Below are positions 18,063 to 30,000 of a stretch of 64,000 nt of DNA, one piece after another. Made by a program: the position numbers and the translations under genes. Numbering within the stretch: position 1 is the stretch's first letter; the number at the start of each line of letters is the position of its first letter. The notes below the pieces were generated by a model. The model was not told where the DNA came from, did not search any database, and was given only the letters and a program-made list of their open reading frames with translations. Origin of the DNA: Roseovarius autotrophicus (GTDB taxonomy: Bacteria; Pseudomonadota; Alphaproteobacteria; Rhodobacterales; Rhodobacteraceae); NCBI RefSeq assembly GCF_018069895.1, contig NZ_JAGQDH010000007.1, positions 93,151 through 157,150 of the forward strand, given 5' to 3'.

Positions 18063-19112
18063 ATGGCGACGGTAGAACTCGACAACATCCGCAAGCGTTT
18101 CGGCTCCGAGGAGGTGATCGGGGGCGTAAGCCTTTCGGTCGCCGACGGCGAGTTCATCGTCATCGTCGGCCCCTCGGGTTGTGGCAAGTCCACCCTCCTG
18201 CGCATGGTCGCCGGGCTGGAAACGATCACCGAGGGCGAATTGCGCATCGGCGGGCAGCGCGCCAACGACCGCGAACCGATGGACCGCGACATCGCCATGG
18301 TGTTCCAGAACTACGCTCTCTATCCGCACATGAGCGTGGCGCAGAACATGGGCTACGGGCTGCGCATCAAGGGCCTGCCCAAGGCCGAGATAGACGCCAA
18401 GGTGGCCGAGGCGGCGCGACTGCTGCAACTCGACGCACTTCTGGACCGCCGCCCGCGTGACCTTTCGGGTGGTCAGCGACAGCGCGTGGCCATGGGGCGT
18501 GCCATCGTGCGCGAACCGTCGGTCTTCCTCTTCGACGAGCCGCTCTCGAATCTCGATGCCAAGCTGCGCGTGCAGATGCGCCTCGAGATCCGCGAGTTGC
18601 AACGCAAGCTGGGCGTGACCGCGCTCTACGTCACCCATGATCAGGTCGAGGCGATGACCATGGCCGACCGCATGATCGTGATGAACGCGGGGATAGCCGA
18701 GCAGATCGGCACGCCCATGGAGGTCTACGAGCGTCCCGCCACCCGCTTTGCGGCGCAGTTCATCGGCAGCCCGGCGATGAACGTGCTGCCCGCCGAGGCG
18801 CGCGAGGACGGTCTGCACCTTGGCGCGGCCACCCTGCCCAATCCGGGCGCGTTGCGCGGGCCTGTGCTGCTCGGATTGCGCCCCGAACATCTCAACCCCG
18901 ATCCGCAAGGCCCCATCGAGATGCAGGTGATGCTAGCTGAACCACTGGGCGCAAACACTCTGCTGCATGGCCGCCTCGCTTCGGGTGCGGCTTTCACCGC
19001 CAGCCTGCCGGGCGTGCACCGCGCCGATGCCGAGCGCACCACTCTGCGCCTGTCGATCGCCGGCGAAAACCTGCACCTCTTCGACCCGGACACCGGCCGG
19101 CGCCTCAACTGA
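18063..19112 (+). CDS. ugpC: sn-Glycerol-3-phosphate ABC transporter, ATPase UgpC
   Basis: A 349-residue MalK/UgpC-type ATPase. Walker [10 protein letters not shown] is at residues 36-44, the Q-loop in [14 protein letters not shown], the signature [15 protein letters not shown], Walker [15 protein letters not shown] and switch His in [14 protein letters not shown]. The C-terminal third ([14 protein letters not shown] onward) is the regulatory OB/TOBE domain. The start was set at ATG 18063, two bases after ugpE; the frame is open far upstream inside ugpE but that part is not coding. Confidence 0.9.
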   Translation: MATVELDNIRKRFGSEEVIGGVSLSVADGEFIVIVGPSGCGKSTLLRMVAGLETITEGELRIGGQRANDREPMDRDIAMVFQNYALYPHMSVAQNMGYGLRIKGLPKAEIDAKVAEAARLLQLDALLDRRPRDLSGGQRQRVAMGRAIVREPSVFLFDEPLSNLDAKLRVQMRLEIRELQRKLGVTALYVTHDQVEAMTMADRMIVMNAGIAEQIGTPMEVYERPATRFAAQFIGSPAMNVLPAEAREDGLHLGAATLPNPGALRGPVLLGLRPEHLNPDPQGPIEMQVMLAEPLGANTLLHGRLASGAAFTASLPGVHRADAERTTLRLSIAGENLHLFDPDTGRRLN

Positions 19113-19401
19113 GCCCCCTGCGATGCGCACAAAAACGGTGAGCCGCCACAGGCGCAGCGCATCAATGGAAAATGAAGGCCGAGGCACCGTCCTCCCAGTG
19201 CGCCGCACCAGGGCTAAAGCGCCACGACACCCCGGAACCCTTCCTTGCCAAAGCGGCTGACGGTTCAGCAGCCTGACGGAGATGACCGGCCAAAGCCGGA
19301 TGACAAGGATGGCGTCCGCCCGCCACGGCATATCGGGGGTCTCAGGTGCGATCATTCGCGTTCACGCCTCGCGCGGAGCCGCTGCGCGCAAGCGGGGCGC
19401 G
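19113..19401. other. Intergenic region between convergent ugpC and hutC
   Basis: About 290 bases between two stop codons on opposite strands. I see no convincing gene, no clear T-tailed hairpin and no repeat. Small frames here have no recognisable product. Confidence 0.5.
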
Positions 19402-20100
19402 TCACATCTCCGTGACCAGGCGATAGCCCGGCGCATAGGTCAGCGTGACCGCCGTGATCGGCGTGGTATCGGAAAAGGTGGTGCGGTCCACGGCGAACAG
19501 GGCCGCGCCTTCATCGCATGCCAGATCCGCGGCAAGCGCGCGGTCGGCAGCGCGGGCGTAAAAGCCGAGATCGCCGCCCGAGAAGGCAATGTTGCGCACC
19601 AGCCACTCATTCGCGCTCTGCGCGTCAAAGCACAGCCCGGGCCCGGCCACCGCAGGGTTGAGCCAGCGGCTCTCCAGGCAGAAGGGCCGATCATCGGCCA
19701 GATGCAACGCCCGCACGAAGCGCAGTTCGGACATGCTGCCGTCCATCAGGCGCAGGGCTTTCCGAACCTCTGTCGGGGCAGGCGCAAGCCGGTCGGCCAG
19801 AAGCCGGTAGCCATATCCCTGCCCGCGTCCCTCGATGTCCTGGCGTATGATGGATATCTCGAATGTCGCCTTGCGCACCGGGGTCAGCGCAACCCGCGTG
19901 CCCCCCTTGCGCCGCCGTTCGAGATAGCCCGCCTCGGCCAGATCGCGCAGCGCGCGGTTCACCGTTGCGCGCGCACAGCCGAATTCCTCGGCAAGATCGG
20001 CCTCGTGCGGGATCTGCGCGCCGGGTGGCCAGATCCGGCTGCGGATGCGGCGCAGCGCCTCGGCACGCAGCGATTGCCATGTGACGGAGCCGGCAATCAC
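19402..20100 (-). CDS. hutC: Histidine utilisation repressor, GntR/HutC family
   Basis: A 232-residue regulator. The N-terminal GntR winged helix (residues 8-70: LRRIRSRIWPPGAQIPHEAD, then LAEEFGCARATVNRALRDLA) is followed by a UTRA ligand-binding domain (RFVRALHLADDRPFCLESRW and LTYAPGYRLVTEM). HutC proteins repress hut genes and are released by urocanate. It is encoded downstream of hutF with a 4-base ATGA overlap. A sequence fitting the HutC-subfamily consensus GT-N-TA-N-AC lies in the hutF-hutI promoter. Confidence 0.88.
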   Translation of the reverse strand: MIAGSVTWQSLRAEALRRIRSRIWPPGAQIPHEADLAEEFGCARATVNRALRDLAEAGYLERRRKGGTRVALTPVRKATFEISIIRQDIEGRGQGYGYRLLADRLAPAPTEVRKALRLMDGSMSELRFVRALHLADDRPFCLESRWLNPAVAGPGLCFDAQSANEWLVRNIAFSGGDLGFYARAADRALAADLACDEGAALFAVDRTTFSDTTPITAVTLTYAPGYRLVTEM

Positions 20101-21485
20101 AACGCCGCCAGACGCCGCGTCACGGCGCGATAGGCGCGGGTGATGTCATCGTGCTTCACATGCCTTCCCTCGCTCACCAGATGCCGCCCTGCCGACCAGA
20201 CGTCGCACACCGCGCGATCATCGGCGGCGAAGATGAAGGCGTCAAGCAGGCTGTCGCCCTGCCGCCCCTCCAGATCGACATGGCCAGTGTCCAGCGCCAC
20301 AAGATCAGCCAGCTTGCCCACTGCCAGCACGCCCGCATCGCGCCCGCAGGCTTTTGCCCCGCCGCGCGCCGCGCTTTCCAGAAGCACCCGCCCGGTAGAG
20401 CGGTCGGCAGTCGCCAGCGCCGCGCGCGAACGGTCACGCAGGCGCTGCGAATAGTCGAGGCTGCGCAACTCCTCCGACAGGCTGATACGGATGTTGCTGT
20501 CCGAGCCGATGCCCCAGAGGCCACCTGCACCGGTCCAGGCCACACCGTCGAAAATCCCGTCGCCAAGGCTGGATTCGGTGATCGGGCAAAGACCGGCGAC
20601 CGCGCCCGTGGCCGCCAGCGTCAGGGTCTCCCGGCGCTGCATCTGGGTGCAATGGATCAGGCACCAGCGGGCGGTGACCTGCGCATGATCCAGCAACCAT
20701 TCGACAGGGCGTGCGCCCCGGACCGCCTGCACCTCCTCGACCTCGGCCACCTGTTCGGCCAGATGCATGTGCAATGGTGCGTCGGGGCGCAGCGCAACCG
20801 CCATCGCCAGTCCCTCGGGCGAGACCGCCCGCAGACTGTGCGGCGCCACGCCCAGCCGGGCATCGCCGGGCAGCGCGGCCAGCGCTTGCCCGGCCTCATC
20901 GACGAGGCGGGCAAAGCGATCAGGATCGTTGCCGAAACGGATCTGCCCCGCGGCCAGCGCGCGCTGGTCGCAGCCACCGTATTGATAAAGCACCGGCAGC
21001 AGCGTCAGACCGATCCCGCTTTGCCCTGCGGCGGCCACGACGCGCGCCGACATCTCGGCCAGTGACTGATAGGGCCGACCGCCGGGCGCGTGGTGCAGAT
21101 AGTGGAACTCTGCCACCGCGGCATAGCCGGATTCGAGCATCTGCATCTGCACGAAGGCGGTGATCGCCTGCACATCGTCGGGGCCGAGCCGGTCGAGAAA
21201 GCGGAACATGAGCTGGCGCCATGTCCAGAACGTGTCACGCGGATCAGGGCCGCGGCGCTCGGTGAGGCCAGCCATGGCGCGCTGAAAGGCATGGCTGTGC
21301 AGATTGGCCGGCGCAGGCAGAAGCGCGCCCACGCGCCGCGCGCCCGGCTCGGGTCGGCTGTCGGGGCGCAGCGCCGCGATTCGCCCCGCGTCATCCAGCG
21401 TCACTGCAACATCGCGCGCCCAGCCTCCGGCCAACAGCGCCTGTTCGGCCCAGATACGCAGTGCAGTTATGGTTCTGGCGGTCAT
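20097..21485 (-). CDS. hutF: Formimidoylglutamate deiminase
   Basis: A 462-residue amidohydrolase-superfamily enzyme that hydrolyses N-formimidoyl-L-glutamate to N-formyl-L-glutamate and ammonia in the five-step hut route. The metal-binding HxH is in [14 protein letters not shown] near residue 60. Further ligands lie in PLHMHLAEQ and CLIHCTQM, and the catalytic-region Asp in [19 protein letters not shown]. The start at 21485 ([18 protein letters not shown]) is chosen over an earlier Met because 41 upstream codons run through the hut promoter region. hutG downstream on the other strand supplies the next enzyme. Confidence 0.9.
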   Translation of the reverse strand: MTARTITALRIWAEQALLAGGWARDVAVTLDDAGRIAALRPDSRPEPGARRVGALLPAPANLHSHAFQRAMAGLTERRGPDPRDTFWTWRQLMFRFLDRLGPDDVQAITAFVQMQMLESGYAAVAEFHYLHHAPGGRPYQSLAEMSARVVAAAGQSGIGLTLLPVLYQYGGCDQRALAAGQIRFGNDPDRFARLVDEAGQALAALPGDARLGVAPHSLRAVSPEGLAMAVALRPDAPLHMHLAEQVAEVEEVQAVRGARPVEWLLDHAQVTARWCLIHCTQMQRRETLTLAATGAVAGLCPITESSLGDGIFDGVAWTGAGGLWGIGSDSNIRISLSEELRSLDYSQRLRDRSRAALATADRSTGRVLLESAARGGAKACGRDAGVLAVGKLADLVALDTGHVDLEGRQGDSLLDAFIFAADDRAVCDVWSAGRHLVSEGRHVKHDDITRAYRAVTRRLAAL

Positions 21486-21507
21486 CGCGTTCCCCGTCGT
21501 TTGCCCG

Positions 21508-21536
21508 TTGACTCGAAAATTAAGTATAGACATAAT
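21508..21536 (+). promoter_or_regulatory. hutI promoter with overlapping HutC operator
   Basis: A sigma-70-type promoter is visible: TTGACT at 21508-21513, a 17-bp spacer, and CATAAT at 21531-21536. An imperfect palindrome ATTAAGTATAGACATAAT (21519-21536, 14 of 18 positions symmetric) covers the spacer and the -10 box and contains GTATAGAC, an exact fit to the HutC-subfamily core GT-N-TA-N-AC. Binding there would block RNA polymerase. The same 76-bp gap must also serve hutF on the other strand. Confidence 0.65.
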
Positions 21537-21561
21537 CTGCGAAAGCGAAGGGGGAATCAAG

Positions 21562-22758
21562 ATGCAAATGCCGCAGCCGCAACTTCTGACCAACGCCAGG
21601 CTGGCCATGCCGGTCGCGCCGGTTGACGGGCGCGGGGCGGTGGTGATCGGGGGCGACCGGATCCTCTGGGTCGGACCCGAGGACGCGCTGCCCGCCGATT
21701 ACACAAGCCTCGCGCGCCAGGACATGGAAGGGCGGCTTATTACCCCTGCCCTGATCGATTGCCACACCCATCTGGTGCATGGCGGCAATCGCGCGCGCGA
21801 GTTCGAGATGCGGCTCGAAGGCGCTTCATACGAGGACATCGCCCGCGCGGGCGGCGGCATTGTCTCGACGGTCGAAGCCACGCGCAACGCCTCCGGGGAC
21901 GACCTGCTGGCACAGGCTCTGCCGCGGCTGGATGCGCTGCTGGCTGAAGGTGCGACGACCATCGAGGTCAAGTCGGGCTACGGGCTTGATCGCGAGACCG
22001 AGTTGCGGATGCTCCGTGTCGCCCGTGCCCTCGGGCGGGCGCGCCCGGTGCGGCTGCGCACCACCTTTCTCGGGGCCCACGCGGTGCCGAAAGGGCAGGA
22101 TGGCGACCGCTATATCGACGAGATCTGCATCCCCACCTTGCAAGCGGCCCATGACGAGGGGCTGGTCGATGCGGTCGATGGTTTCTGCGAGGGGATCGCC
22201 TTTTCACCCGCCCAGATCGCACGGGTCTTTGATGCCGCGCGCCGCCTTGACCTGCCGGTCAAGCTGCATGCCGAGCAACTGTCGCATCAGGGTGGATGCC
22301 AGTTGGCGGCGCGGTATCGGGCGCTTTCGGTCGATCATGTCGAATACGCGACCGAGGCCGATGCCCGCGCCCTGGCCGCCGCCGGAACCGTTGCCGTTCT
22401 GCTGCCCGGCGCATTCTACTTCCTGCGCGAGGCGCAATTGCCGCCGATCGCCGCTTTTCGTGCCCATGGCGTGCCTATGGCGCTTGGCACCGACTGCAAT
22501 CCCGGCTCGTCGCCGCTGACCTCGCTGCTGCTGGCCATGAACATGGCCTGCACCCTGTTCCGGATGACCCCGGACGAGGCCCTGCGCGCCGTCACCATCC
22601 ATGCCGCCCGCGCTCTCGGACTCACGGATTGCGGGATCCTCGCCGCAGGCAAGCGTGCCGATCTGGCGGTCTGGAATGTCGAAACCGTCGCCGAACTTGC
22701 CTATCGCATCGGCTTCAACCCGCTTCACGCCCGCATCTTTGGAGGACGCGCATGCTGA
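21562..22758 (+). CDS. hutI: Imidazolonepropionase
   Basis: A 398-residue amidohydrolase converting 4-imidazolone-5-propanoate to N-formimidoyl-L-glutamate. Metal ligands His68 and His70 lie in [12 protein letters not shown], with the later motifs [22 protein letters not shown] and [20 protein letters not shown] typical of HutI. The start at 21562 follows an AAGGGGGAATCAAG ribosome site just after the promoter. Its last 7 bases overlap hutH, so translation is probably coupled. Confidence 0.92.
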   Translation: MQMPQPQLLTNARLAMPVAPVDGRGAVVIGGDRILWVGPEDALPADYTSLARQDMEGRLITPALIDCHTHLVHGGNRAREFEMRLEGASYEDIARAGGGIVSTVEATRNASGDDLLAQALPRLDALLAEGATTIEVKSGYGLDRETELRMLRVARALGRARPVRLRTTFLGAHAVPKGQDGDRYIDEICIPTLQAAHDEGLVDAVDGFCEGIAFSPAQIARVFDAARRLDLPVKLHAEQLSHQGGCQLAARYRALSVDHVEYATEADARALAAAGTVAVLLPGAFYFLREAQLPPIAAFRAHGVPMALGTDCNPGSSPLTSLLLAMNMACTLFRMTPDEALRAVTIHAARALGLTDCGILAAGKRADLAVWNVETVAELAYRIGFNPLHARIFGGRAC

Positions 22759-24275
22759 GTCTGACCCCAGGTTCCACCACGCTGGCACAACTTGAACGGC
22801 TGTGGCGCGACGGGCTGCCCGCACGCCTCGATCCGGCCGCCCGCCCCGGCGTCGAGGCTGCAGCCGCAGCCGTGCAGCGCGCAGCGATGGGGAACGCGGC
22901 GGTCTATGGCGTGAATACCGGTTTCGGCAAGCTTGCCTCGGTCAAGATCGCCGCCGGGGATACCGAGACGCTGCAACGCAACCTGATCCTGTCGCATTGC
23001 TGCGGCGTGGGCGACGCGCTCGATCCCGCCACCACACGGCTGATGATGGCGCTCAAGCTTCTGAGCCTCGGGCGCGGGGCCTCGGGCGTGCGATGGGAGA
23101 TCGTCGCGCTCATCGAGGGGATGTTGGCGCGCGGCGTCGTGCCGGTGATCCCCTCCCAAGGCTCGGTCGGGGCCTCTGGCGATCTTGCGCCGCTTGCCCA
23201 TATGGCCGCCGTCATGATCGGCGCGGGCGAGGCGACAGTCGCGGGCGCGCGGCTTCCCGGCGCAGAGGCGCTTGCCCGTGCGGGCCTCAGCCCCGTCGTG
23301 CTTGGCCCCAAGGAGGGGCTCGCGCTTATCAACGGCACCCAGTTTTCCACCGCGCTTGCGCTCACCGGCCTTTTCGACGGCTGGCGCGCGGCCACCACCT
23401 CGATGGTCACGGCGTCGATGTCCACCGATGCGATCATGGGCTCCACCGCGCCCTTGCAGCCCGAAATCCACGATCTGCGCGGCCATGCCGGTCAGATCGA
23501 GGTGGCCCGCGAGATGCGCGCGCTGATGGACGGCTCGGAAATCCGCGAGAGCCACCGGGACGATGACGCCCGCGTGCAAGACCCCTATTGCATCCGCTGT
23601 CAGCCGCAGGTGGCGGGCGCCGCGCTCGACCTGCTTCGTCACGCCGCGCGCACGCTGGAAATCGAGGCCAATGCCGTCACCGACAATCCGCTTGTCCTGG
23701 GGCCGGGGCGGATCGTGTCGGGCGGCAACTTCCATGCCGAGCCGGTGGCCTTCGCCGCCGATATCATCGCGCTGGCGCTGGCCGAGATCGGGGCCATCGC
23801 GCAACGCCGCGTCGCGCTCATGGTCGATCCGACGCTGAGCCATGACCTGCCGCCGTTCCTGACGCCCGCGCCGGGCCTGAACTCGGGGCTGATGATCGCC
23901 GAGGTGACGACCGCAGCATTGATGAGCGAGAACAAGCATCTGGCCAATCCCTGCTCCACCGATTCGACCCCCACCTCGGCCAATCAGGAGGACCATGTGA
24001 GCATGGCCGCCCATGGCGCGCGGCGGCTGGGGCGGATGAACAGCAACCTTGCGGTCATCCTCGGGATCGAGGCAATTTGCGCCGCGCAGGGCATCGGGTT
24101 TCGCACGCCGCTACAGACCTCGCCGCGCCTGCAAGCGGTGATTGCCGCGCTGCGCGCAGAGGTGGCCCCGCTCGGGGCAGACCGTTTCCTTGCCCCCGAT
24201 CTGGAGCGCGCGGCGGAAATGATCCGCTCCGGCGCGCTGATCTCGGCGGCGGGGCTGGAGGGTGTGCGGCCATGA
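22752..24275 (+). CDS. hutH: Histidine ammonia-lyase
   Basis: A 507-residue lyase removing ammonia from L-histidine to give trans-urocanate. The Ala141-Ser142-Gly143 triad in [16 protein letters not shown] cyclises to the MIO electrophile. The catalytic Tyr lies in [11 protein letters not shown], and [15 protein letters not shown] matches the family. The start at 22752 overlaps the end of hutI; the frame is open further upstream, but that part lies inside hutI. The end overlaps hutG by 4 bases. Confidence 0.93.
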   Translation: MLSLTPGSTTLAQLERLWRDGLPARLDPAARPGVEAAAAAVQRAAMGNAAVYGVNTGFGKLASVKIAAGDTETLQRNLILSHCCGVGDALDPATTRLMMALKLLSLGRGASGVRWEIVALIEGMLARGVVPVIPSQGSVGASGDLAPLAHMAAVMIGAGEATVAGARLPGAEALARAGLSPVVLGPKEGLALINGTQFSTALALTGLFDGWRAATTSMVTASMSTDAIMGSTAPLQPEIHDLRGHAGQIEVAREMRALMDGSEIRESHRDDDARVQDPYCIRCQPQVAGAALDLLRHAARTLEIEANAVTDNPLVLGPGRIVSGGNFHAEPVAFAADIIALALAEIGAIAQRRVALMVDPTLSHDLPPFLTPAPGLNSGLMIAEVTTAALMSENKHLANPCSTDSTPTSANQEDHVSMAAHGARRLGRMNSNLAVILGIEAICAAQGIGFRTPLQTSPRLQAVIAALRAEVAPLGADRFLAPDLERAAEMIRSGALISAAGLEGVRP

Positions 24276-25063
24276 CGCCGGTGATCGTCGAACAGGGCGA
24301 CGGCCCAGTGGTGCTCGGCCTGCCGCATGTGGGAACCTATGTGCCGCCCGAGATTGCGGCACGGCTGAACGCACGCGGGCAAACGCTTGCCGATACCGAC
24401 TGGCATGTGGACCGGCTCTATGATGGTCTCCTGCCCGGTGCCACCACCGTGCGCGCCACCTTCCATCGCTACGTGATCGACGCCAACCGCCCACCCGAAG
24501 GATCAAGCCTCTATCCGGGGCAGAACACCACCGGCCTTGTCCCGCTGACCGATTTCGACGGTGAACCGATCTGGAATCTGCCCCCCGACGCCGCCGGGAT
24601 CGAGGCGCGCCGGGGGGCGTATCACGCGCCCTATCACGCGGCGCTGGCCGCCGAACTGCAACGGGTGCGCGCACGTCACGGCGTGGCGATCCTCTATGAT
24701 TGCCACTCGATCCGCTCGAAGATCCCGTTCCTCTTCAAGGGCACCTTGCCGGATTTCAACATCGGCACGGCGGACGGCACCACCTGCGATGCGCGCATCG
24801 CGCAGGCGGTTCTTGAGCGGTGCACGGCCACGGGCCGCCCGACCGTGCTTGATGGCCGCTTCAAGGGCGGCTGGTGCACCCGCCACTATGGCCGCCCGAA
24901 GGACAATATCCACGCGATCCAGATGGAACTGGCCCAATCCACCCATCTGGCCTCGGAATCCCCGCCCTTCGCCTATGACCCCGCCCGCGCCGCGATGCTG
25001 CGCCCGGTGCTGGCGGATATCCTGCACAAACTGGCCACGCTGGCCCCCGAGTTGAGAGGCTGA
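24272..25063 (+). CDS. hutG: N-formylglutamate deformylase
   Basis: A 263-residue N-formylglutamate amidohydrolase giving L-glutamate and formate, the last hut step. Family motifs seen are [14 protein letters not shown] near residue 15, [46 protein letters not shown] and [13 protein letters not shown]. The presence of both HutF and HutG shows the two-step formimidoylglutamate route rather than the single-step formiminoglutamase route. It starts on the ATGA overlap with hutH; hutU follows after 2 bases. Confidence 0.91.
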   Translation: MTPVIVEQGDGPVVLGLPHVGTYVPPEIAARLNARGQTLADTDWHVDRLYDGLLPGATTVRATFHRYVIDANRPPEGSSLYPGQNTTGLVPLTDFDGEPIWNLPPDAAGIEARRGAYHAPYHAALAAELQRVRARHGVAILYDCHSIRSKIPFLFKGTLPDFNIGTADGTTCDARIAQAVLERCTATGRPTVLDGRFKGGWCTRHYGRPKDNIHAIQMELAQSTHLASESPPFAYDPARAAMLRPVLADILHKLATLAPELRG

Positions 25064-25065
25064 CC

Positions 25066-26751
25066 ATGACCGATCCCCGCCACAACACCCGTGACATCTA
25101 TCCCGCCACCGGCACCGAGATCAGCGCGAAAAGCTGGCTGACCGAGGCCCCCTTGCGGATGCTGATGAACAACCTCCACCCCGATGTCGCCGAGAACCCG
25201 CATGAGCTTGTCGTCTATGGCGGGATCGGGCGCGCGGCGCGCACATGGGAGGATTTCGACCGCATCTGCGACGCCTTGCGCGCGCTTGAGGCCGACGAGA
25301 CGCTACTTGTGCAATCGGGCAAGCCCGTTGGCGTGTTCCGCACCCATGCGGACGCGCCGCGCGTTCTTATCGCCAATTCCAACCTCGTGCCGCATTGGGC
25401 GACCTGGGATCACTTCAACGAATTGGACCGCAAGGGACTGGCCATGTATGGCCAGATGACCGCCGGATCGTGGATCTATATCGGCACGCAGGGCATCGTC
25501 CAAGGCACCTATGAGACCTTCGCAGAGGCAGGCCGGCAGCATTACGGCGGAAACCTCAAGGGCCGCTGGATCCTGACCGCCGGTCTGGGCGGCATGGGCG
25601 GGGCGCAGCCCTTGGCCGCCGTGATGGCCGGGGCCTGCTGTCTGGCCGTGGAATGCGACGAGACCCGCGCCGATTTCCGCATCCGCACCCGCTATTGCGA
25701 CGCCAAGGCCCACGACCTTGACGAGGCGCTGGCCATGATCGACGGCTGGTGCAAGGCGGGCGAGGCGAAATCCGTGGCGCTCATCGGCAACGCGGCAGAG
25801 GTGTTCCCCGAACTGGTGCGCCGGATGAAGGCGGGCGGCCCGCGTCCCGATATCGTGACCGACCAGACCTCGGCACATGATCCGATCCACGGCTACCTTC
25901 CCCTGGGCTGGAGCGTCGCGGAATGGCGCGCCAAACAGGAGACCGATCCCAAGGCGGTGGAGGCCGCCGCACGCGCCTCGATGCGTACCCATGTCGCGGC
26001 CATGGTGGACTTCTGGAACGCAGGCGTGCCGACGCTTGATTACGGCAACAACATTCGCCAGGTCGCGCTGGAGGAAGGGCTGGAGAACGCCTTTGCCTTT
26101 CCCGGCTTCGTGCCCGCCTATATCCGCCCGCTCTTCTGCCGGGGCATCGGCCCGTTCCGCTGGTGCGCGCTCTCGGGCGATCCCGAGGATATCTACAAGA
26201 CCGATGCGCGCATGAAGGCGCTTTTCCCCGATAACGCCCACCTTCACAACTGGCTCGACATGGCGCGCGAGCGCATCGCCTTTCAGGGCCTGCCCGCCCG
26301 TATCATGTGGATCGGGCTGGGCGATCGCCACAAGGCGGGGTTGGCGATCAACGAAATGGTCCGCAACGGCGAATTGAAGGCCCCGGTCGTCATCGGGCGC
26401 GACCATCTGGATTCGGGGTCTGTCGCCAGCCCCAACCGCGAGACAGAGGCCATGAAAGACGGCTCTGATGCCGTGTCCGACTGGCCGCTTCTGAACGCGC
26501 TCCTCAACACCGCGTCAGGCGCCACCTGGGTCAGCCTGCACCATGGCGGCGGCGTCGGCATGGGTTTTTCGCAACATTCCGGCATGGTTATCTGCTGCGA
26601 TGGCAGCCTTGATGCTGACCGGCGCCTGAGAAATGTACTCTGGAACGATCCGGCAACCGGTGTGATGCGCCATGCCGATGCCGGCTATCAGACCGCCATT
26701 GATTGCGCGCGCGAACACGGGCTCGATCTGCCTGGAATCCTGAGGGATTGA
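25066..26751 (+). CDS. hutU: Urocanate hydratase
   Basis: A 561-residue urocanase that hydrates trans-urocanate to imidazolonepropionate using tightly bound NAD+. Motifs seen are [37 protein letters not shown] (nucleotide binding), [20 protein letters not shown] with the conserved cysteine, and [18 protein letters not shown] near the C-terminus. Length and architecture are normal. Last gene of the hutIHGU operon; no obvious T-tailed terminator follows. Confidence 0.94.
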   Translation: MTDPRHNTRDIYPATGTEISAKSWLTEAPLRMLMNNLHPDVAENPHELVVYGGIGRAARTWEDFDRICDALRALEADETLLVQSGKPVGVFRTHADAPRVLIANSNLVPHWATWDHFNELDRKGLAMYGQMTAGSWIYIGTQGIVQGTYETFAEAGRQHYGGNLKGRWILTAGLGGMGGAQPLAAVMAGACCLAVECDETRADFRIRTRYCDAKAHDLDEALAMIDGWCKAGEAKSVALIGNAAEVFPELVRRMKAGGPRPDIVTDQTSAHDPIHGYLPLGWSVAEWRAKQETDPKAVEAAARASMRTHVAAMVDFWNAGVPTLDYGNNIRQVALEEGLENAFAFPGFVPAYIRPLFCRGIGPFRWCALSGDPEDIYKTDARMKALFPDNAHLHNWLDMARERIAFQGLPARIMWIGLGDRHKAGLAINEMVRNGELKAPVVIGRDHLDSGSVASPNRETEAMKDGSDAVSDWPLLNALLNTASGATWVSLHHGGGVGMGFSQHSGMVICCDGSLDADRRLRNVLWNDPATGVMRHADAGYQTAIDCAREHGLDLPGILRD

Positions 26752-27065
26752 GCCGGGTCATCCGTTTCCTGTGGTTGCCTCTGCGGACCGCCGCACAATG
26801 CGCGGACGATGCGGTGCCGGACTGTCCCGTGCTCGACACCCTCGCATGCCGAGCGAGCCTTGCATTCGGAGAGCGTTACAAGAACTAACTCCCATTGTGA
26901 ATGGCCCGGTTTCTTGGGGCCACGTCACACCGCGCAGGCGCGCATCAGCCCCGACCGTTTCGCCTGAATCGCCCTCGTCCGCCCAAGCCGAAGGCCGCAG
27001 CGGCCTGCACGTGCCGCTGCCGCTGCCGGGCGCGCGCAGGAACCGACGGGGCGGCACCGGGAAAC
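26752..27065. other. Intergenic region between hutU and the giant gene
   Basis: About 314 bases between converging genes. It contains a short palindrome, AGGCCGCAGCGGCCT at 26992-27006, but its one-base centre cannot form a hairpin loop. I see no convincing gene or T-tailed terminator. Confidence 0.5.
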
Positions 27066-30000
27066 CTAGCCGAACAGGCGCCGGAACCAGTGCGACTGCG
27101 GCGGCGCGTCCACTTTTGGCTGCAAGACCGCGCCACGGACCTTGACGGGTTCTGCGGTGCGCTTGTTGGCCAGGATCGCGCCGGCGCCAAGAAGCACCAC
27201 GTTGCCGACCTCCCTGTTGCGGCTGGCAAAGAGCTGGCGCGCCTCGTCCGGATCGACCAGCGCCCCTGTCGCGGGATCGAACACAAAACCGGCATCGGCC
27301 CGGTTCGGCCCCCGGCCATCGCCCCGAAGCGGCCTTGCCCCGGAGCCCTCGACCGGCTCGGCCTCGGGCGCGCTATCTGGCTCGGCGGTCGGTTCCGTCG
27401 TCACCGAAACCGCATCGTCTACCCCGATCCGCATGCCGGCCTGAAGCTCGCTGGCCATCAGCAAGATGGTGTCGTGCTCCTTGCCAAGCAGATGCCCGAT
27501 TTCGTGACGCAACACGGTCAGAAGATCGACCCCCGTGGTCACAAGCCCCTGTGCAAAGCCGTCATCGGCCTCGGGATCGGCGTCGATATACCAGCCGGCA
27601 CCGGCGGCGGTGAGATCGATCAGGATCGTGTCCTCCATCGCGCGGGCCAGCGTTGTGCCTTCCAGATCGGTGACCACCAGACGCACAGCAGACAGCCTCT
27701 CCAGCTCCGTGTCGGAAACAAGGCCGGCTTCGGCCCAGTCGTTCAGCGCGGCTTGATAGAGCCGACGCAGGTCCGCATCCGCGATCGGATCGACCTCGAT
27801 ATAGCCATCCGAGGAAAGCGTGGCGACCGAGTCCTGGGCCAGCTTGAGTGCCGCGTTGAACTGCTGGTCATCGGTGGCCAGGCGATAGTTGTCGAAACTG
27901 GCCTGTCCCGAAATCACCATCAGCCCGAAACCGCCATCCACCAGCGCCGCATTGAAACCGTAGCTGGCCAGCTGCACACCGTTGACCGAAACCATGAGAC
28001 CGGCGCCTTGCGCGGTAAGCTTGAGACGGTAATCGGAATCGGCGGTAAGCGAATAGGCATAGGCGGCGTCGATGACCATGCCGTCCTCGGGGGTGGCATG
28101 GCCCACGATGACCCGGTCGCCGCTCACGTCCAGTGCGACGAACTTGTAATTCAGCGCATCGTAGCGGTCGAACACGAAGCCCGCGATGCCGGCGGTGCGG
28201 ATTTCCACCTCCATCTCAAGCGTGCTGTTCGACAGCAGCCTTGTGCCCAGTTCCACTGTCTGCACGGCCGGGGCGGTGCCGTTCACCGTTCCGGTCAATC
28301 TGCCGCTGGCCTCTACCCAGCCGGCAGACTGGCTTACCCGCGGAAGTTCTGCGACCGGCGGTGAAAAATCGTCGGTCTCGTTCAGGGTCCAGTCCGGCGG
28401 CAGGACCTGCACACGGAAATTATCAACCCGGCCGCCGGAGTTATCCATGGCGATGCCGACCATGCCGCCGTTCAGCGGCACCGGCAGGCCATAGGCGTCG
28501 ATCCTTGGCGTAAAGTCATAGGTGAACCAGTTGACGCCGAAAACCTGGACCGTGACGTTGTTTCCGTTGACCGCAACAAGGACATCGTGGTTGGTGTTCG
28601 GCTTGATCTGAACCGGTTTGTTCGACTGCACAAGATAGTGCCAGCCGGTTTCGTCGACATATCCCATTTCGATCTTGTTGGTAGAGACGTTGATCCCCGC
28701 AAACTTGAAATCGACATCGGAATAGTAGTCGAAAACGATATAGGCGTTTGCCTTCTGCCCGGCTCTTGGCTTGTCCAGATTGAAGGTGGCCGCGACTTCG
28801 TAATAGGTCGGCAAGTAATCATCCAGCAGGAAGATGCCCGATGCCTTGCCGCTGTGATCGGCCTCGACATTCATGACGCCCATCGACGCCCGGAACACGC
28901 CGGTATCCACTTCGAAGCCCTGAAGCGTCCGATCGTCGAAATCTGCCGTGCGCAGGATATCGCGCCGCCCGCCTGGGATATTGCCTGCCTGCGGGTCCGT
29001 CGGCGGGCCGGACTGATCCTGCCAGTAGCCGTGATCGCGCTGCGTCACGAGACCGATTTCGCCGTAGGGATTGCCCTGATGTTGCAGCACGTTGGAATAG
29101 CGCGACTGCTGGTTGGGGCCGATGTCGGCGGCGCGGGTCATGTCCACACCGTCCGAAAACGCCTGCGCGGTGATGAAATCCCAGAGCTGCGGCGGCACCT
29201 GCCGGCTGACCGTGGCGATGCCGAAGGGCGCGAAAGGCACGATGTAGGAATTGAACTCGCCCAGATGATCGATCAGCCGGTCGCCGCCGGTGTTGCCGAT
29301 CAGGATGTCCAGCCCGGCACCGCCAAACACGCGATCCTCCCAGGACATGTGCGTCTCGGGCGTGTTGTTAAGGCCATCGTCCATCGCGTCGGCCGATCCG
29401 AACGTCCCGGTGTCGTAAGACGAGATGGAGCCGCCCGAGATGGTGGCAAAGCGCGGCTCGCCCATCACGTCATCAGCATTCATAAGGTCGTTGCCGAAGC
29501 CACCATAGATGTGGTCGCGCCCGGTGCCCCCCACCAGCCAGTCGTTGCCCATGCCGCCAAAGATGCGGTCGTCCCCGTCGCTGTGCACCGGCACCATCAC
29601 GCCAATTGGTGTGCCATTTGGTGCAAACTCGACATAGCTCTCGACCAGCACGCCTTCGTTGTCCGGCGCGTTCAGGAAGAAATGATAGAGCGTGCCGTCG
29701 AAATCGTCGTCCTTCCAGACCTCGCCGTTTTCATGGAACAGTATGGTGCGGCGCGGGTCGTATTCGTCGTAGAGCCAGAACTCGCCGACGCGCTGCTCCA
29801 CAGGGTTGGGCTCGTTCCAGTGCGGGCGGCCATCGCCGAACATCAGGATATTGCCCGGATTCCAGGGACGCGTGAAATCTGTGCGGATCAGCCCTGACGC
29901 CTCACCGTCGATGAGCAGTTGCACATAGCCTTCCCAGATCGCCTCATGCCCGCCGATGGCGTCGTCGCCCGATCCGCCATGCAGGAAATCGCGCCCGAGG

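Noticed and set aside
26992..27006. Palindrome AGGCCGCAGCGGCCT as a terminator
   Set aside because: The centre is a single base, so no hairpin loop can form, and no T-run follows.
27066..27300. C-terminal autotransporter barrel on the giant protein
   Set aside because: The last 150 residues are polar and disordered-looking, ending in HWFRRLFG. There is no run of amphipathic beta-strands ending in an aromatic residue of barrel type.
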